Below, piece after piece: positions 61,952-64,000 of a DNA stretch of 64,000 bases. The DNA lies in NCBI RefSeq assembly GCF_000816845.1, contig NZ_CP006877.1, positions 625,501-689,500 of the forward strand, given 5' to 3'. A model generated the notes under the pieces. The model made no database searches and was not told where the DNA came from. It saw only the letters and a program-made list of their open reading frames with translations. How positions within the stretch are numbered: position 1 is the first letter of the stretch; the number at the start of each line of letters is the position of its first letter. A program made the position numbers and the translations under genes. Source of the stretch: Rhizobium gallicum bv. gallicum R602sp (GTDB taxonomy: Bacteria > Pseudomonadota > Alphaproteobacteria > Rhizobiales > Rhizobiaceae).

Positions 61952-64000
61952 TTAGCCGATCGACTTGCGCGGCTCGGTGGCTTCCGGCGGAATGATTTCC
62001 GGCTCGGCGCCAGCGGATGCCGCCACTGCCTTGGCGTGGCGGCGGCGCCAGTCGCCGAGGAAGAGCAGGATTGGCGCTGCGATGAAGACCGACGAGAGCG
62101 CGGCGACGGCAATGCCGAACACCATCGGGATCGCAAAGCTCTCGACCGCGCTGCCACCCCAGATCGCCATCGGAAGCATGGCGAGGAAGGCGGTGGCGGA
62201 GGTATAGAGGCTTCGGCCGAGCGTTTCGTTGATCGACTTGTCGATGAGTTCGCGTAGCGGCATCGACTTGTAGAGGCGCATGTTTTCACGCATGCGGTCG
62301 TAGACCACGACCTTGTCGTTCACCGAATAACCGACCAGCGTCAGAAGGGCCGCGATGGCCGTCAGGTTGAAGTCAAGCCCGGTAAGGGCGAAGAAGCCGA
62401 TGGTCTTCGTCACATCGAGGATGAGGGTCGCGATGGCGCCGACCGCAAATGGCCATTCGAAGCGCGCCCAGATATAGACGAGCATCGCCAGGCTTGCGAG
62501 AACGACCGAGAGAATACCGGCGACCGCGAGCTCTCCGCTGACCTTCGGGCCAACGACTTCCGTCCGTTCGATCGTTGCCGACGGATCGACTTTGACAATC
62601 TCTGCCTTCAGCTGATTGACGGCGGCCGTCTGCGCTTCTTCGCCTCCCGGCTGGCGCTCGGCCCGGACAAGCACGTGGTTGCTGTCGCCGAAGGACTGCA
62701 GCGCCACTTCGCCAAGGCCCAGTGCATCGAGGCCTTCGCGGAAGGAGGCGAGATCGGCTGGCTGTGCCGTCTTCACTTCCAACTGGATGCCGCCGCGGAA
62801 GTCGACGCCGTAGTTGAGGCCCGGCGTGACGAACAGCACGACGGAAATGATGGAAAGTGCGGCGGAAAGCGCAAGGCCGAAGAAGCGCGCTTTCATGAAG
62901 TGGATTTGCGTACCGTCCGGAACGAGGCTGATCGGAAGCAGCGGCTTGATGTTGATGACCTTCATCTTCGTGCGGCGCACGATTGCCATCATCGCGACAC
63001 GGACGATGGAAACGGCGGTGAACATGGAGATCATGATGCCGAGGCCCATGGTGACGGCGAAGCCGCGAACCGGGCCGGAGCCGAACCAGAACAGCAACAC
63101 CGTCGCGATCAGCGCCGTCATGTTACTGTCGACGATGGTCGAGTAGGCGCGGCTGAAGCCGGCGTCGATCGCGGCGAACGCGCCGCGGCCCTTGCGGGTT
63201 TCTTCACGGATACGCTCGTTGATGAGAACGTTCGCATCCACCGCCAGACCGATGCCGAGGACGACACCGGCAATGCCGGGCAAGGTCAGCGTCGAGCCGA
63301 TCAGCGTCAGGCCGGCGAAGGTCAGGATCACGTTCAGGAACAGTGCGACGTTTGCGAGCAGACCCCAGCCGCCATAGAGGAAGAACATGAAGCCGACGAC
63401 CAGTGCGAAGCCGATGAGGCCGGAGGTCAGGCCCTTCTTGATGGCGTCACCGCCGAGATCGGCGCCGACGGTGCGTTCCTCGATGACGGTGAGCTTGGCG
63501 GGAAGGGCGCCGGCACGCAGCATTGCCGCAAGCGTGGTGGCGCTTTCAGCCGTGAAGCTGCCGGAGATCTGGCCGGAGCCGCCGGTGATCGGTTCGCGAA
63601 TGACGGGCGCGCTCAGCACCTTGCCGTCGAGGACGATGGCGAATGGATTGCCGACATTCTGGCGGGTAATATCCGCAAAGCGGGTTGCGCCGGCGCTATC
63701 GAAACGGAAGCTGACGATCGGTTCGCGGGTGTTCTGGTCGAAGCCGACGCGGGCGTCCGAAAGGCGGTCGCCGGAGATTTCGACGCGGTCTTCCACCGGA
63801 TAGGTGTTGCCCTCCTCGTCTTTCATCATGGTCACGCCCGGTGCCGGGGCGTTGTTCGGGGCAAGCATGTGGAACGTCATCTTGGCCGTGGAGCCGAGCA
63901 GCTGGCGCAGGCGGGTCGGATCCTGCGTGCCGGGAAGCTGAACGAGGATACGGTTTGCGCCAACGCGCTGGATCGTCGGTTCGGCAACGCCGACCTGGTC
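61952..64000 (-). CDS. secDF: Fused protein translocase SecDF (partial)
   Basis: The 3' 682 codons of a fused SecD-SecF protein; the 5' end lies outside the window and the frame is open at position 64000. SecD part: ILVQLPGTQDPTRLRQLLGS, then the periplasmic P1 region and GLAVDANVLINERIREETRK. SecF part: GLNYGVDFRGGIQLEVK and LVGYSVNDKVVVYDRMRENM. With SecYEG it uses proton motive force to complete export of unfolded proteins. The fusion and order are as in other rhizobia. Confidence 0.95.
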   Translation of the reverse strand, partial: DQVGVAEPTIQRVGANRILVQLPGTQDPTRLRQLLGSTAKMTFHMLAPNNAPAPGVTMMKDEEGNTYPVEDRVEISGDRLSDARVGFDQNTREPIVSFRFDSAGATRFADITRQNVGNPFAIVLDGKVLSAPVIREPITGGSGQISGSFTAESATTLAAMLRAGALPAKLTVIEERTVGADLGGDAIKKGLTSGLIGFALVVGFMFFLYGGWGLLANVALFLNVILTFAGLTLIGSTLTLPGIAGVVLGIGLAVDANVLINERIREETRKGRGAFAAIDAGFSRAYSTIVDSNMTALIATVLLFWFGSGPVRGFAVTMGLGIMISMFTAVSIVRVAMMAIVRRTKMKVINIKPLLPISLVPDGTQIHFMKARFFGLALSAALSIISVVLFVTPGLNYGVDFRGGIQLEVKTAQPADLASFREGLDALGLGEVALQSFGDSNHVLVRAERQPGGEEAQTAAVNQLKAEIVKVDPSATIERTEVVGPKVSGELAVAGILSVVLASLAMLVYIWARFEWPFAVGAIATLILDVTKTIGFFALTGLDFNLTAIAALLTLVGYSVNDKVVVYDRMRENMRLYKSMPLRELIDKSINETLGRSLYTSATAFLAMLPMAIWGGSAVESFAIPMVFGIAVAALSSVFIAAPILLFLGDWRRRHAKAVAASAGAEPEIIPPEATEPRKSIG

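Noticed and set aside
1..64000. CRISPR arrays, tRNA or rRNA genes, transposases, integrases, replication origins
   Set aside because: Looked for at both ends of the accessory block and in the gaps; no repeat-spacer pattern, cloverleaf sequence or recombinase motif was seen.

Overview
The window looks like chromosomal DNA of a Rhizobium-type alphaproteobacterium. The support is high-GC coding sequence, a fused SecDF translocase, rhizobial-style stand-alone response regulators beside membrane histidine kinases, and a very dense set of amine and amino-acid catabolic genes with Lrp and LysR regulators. No transposase, tRNA, rRNA or CRISPR array was seen. The species was not determined.

Two parts differ in character. 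Positions 1 to about 46.2 kb form an accessory catabolic region. It is a patchwork of small operons with long non-coding gaps, and several gaps hold decayed genes. From left to right it holds: an alanine racemase / D-amino-acid dehydrogenase pair with a divergent Lrp regulator; a dead aspartase; a HAD - APH-type kinase - class III PLP enzyme operon that looks like a kinase / phospho-lyase route for a hydroxylated amine, followed by a GNAT acetyltransferase; a LysR-controlled operon for four-carbon acid sugars (DUF1537 kinase, PdxA-like dehydrogenase, a TIM-barrel protein of unknown role); a tartrate dehydrogenase with an aldehyde dehydrogenase stub behind it; an ArgE-like deacylase / hydroxypyruvate reductase / cupin operon; and a graveyard of GNAT and FAD oxidoreductase fragments.

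The accessory part continues with a semialdehyde dehydrogenase flanked by an inverted duplication of its own control region, an ornithine-cyclodeaminase-like reductase, a peptide-type ABC importer followed by an FAD oxidoreductase and a second semialdehyde dehydrogenase, a second HAD, a GNAT / aminotransferase pair next to an Lrp regulator, and a four-gene operon (GNAT, D-threonine-aldolase-like PLP enzyme, FAD oxidoreductase, aldehyde dehydrogenase) followed by acetyl-CoA synthetase. An Asp/Glu racemase-like gene without a visible start codon and another FAD oxidoreductase close it. The same families recur: three intact and one dead GNAT, two HADs, five FAD amine/amino-acid oxidoreductases counting one pseudogene, three intact and one broken aldehyde dehydrogenase, and two class III PLP enzymes. 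I read this as repeated, diversified modules for oxidising amino compounds, each ending in a semialdehyde or aldehyde that is oxidised to an acid.

From about 46.2 kb, starting at a 24-codon stub of another acetyl-CoA synthetase gene, the content becomes ordinary chromosome: an HI0933/BaiN-type flavoprotein, OsmC, an EamA exporter, a three-gene surface-polysaccharide operon (glycosyltransferase, flippase, pyruvyl transferase) behind a strikingly AT-rich leader, a fused VOC-hydrolase enzyme, a large two-component cluster (three histidine kinases, three single-domain response regulators, one LuxR regulator), and the 3' part of secDF running off the end. One of the kinases carries a PAS domain with the FixL-type heme histidine and arginine.
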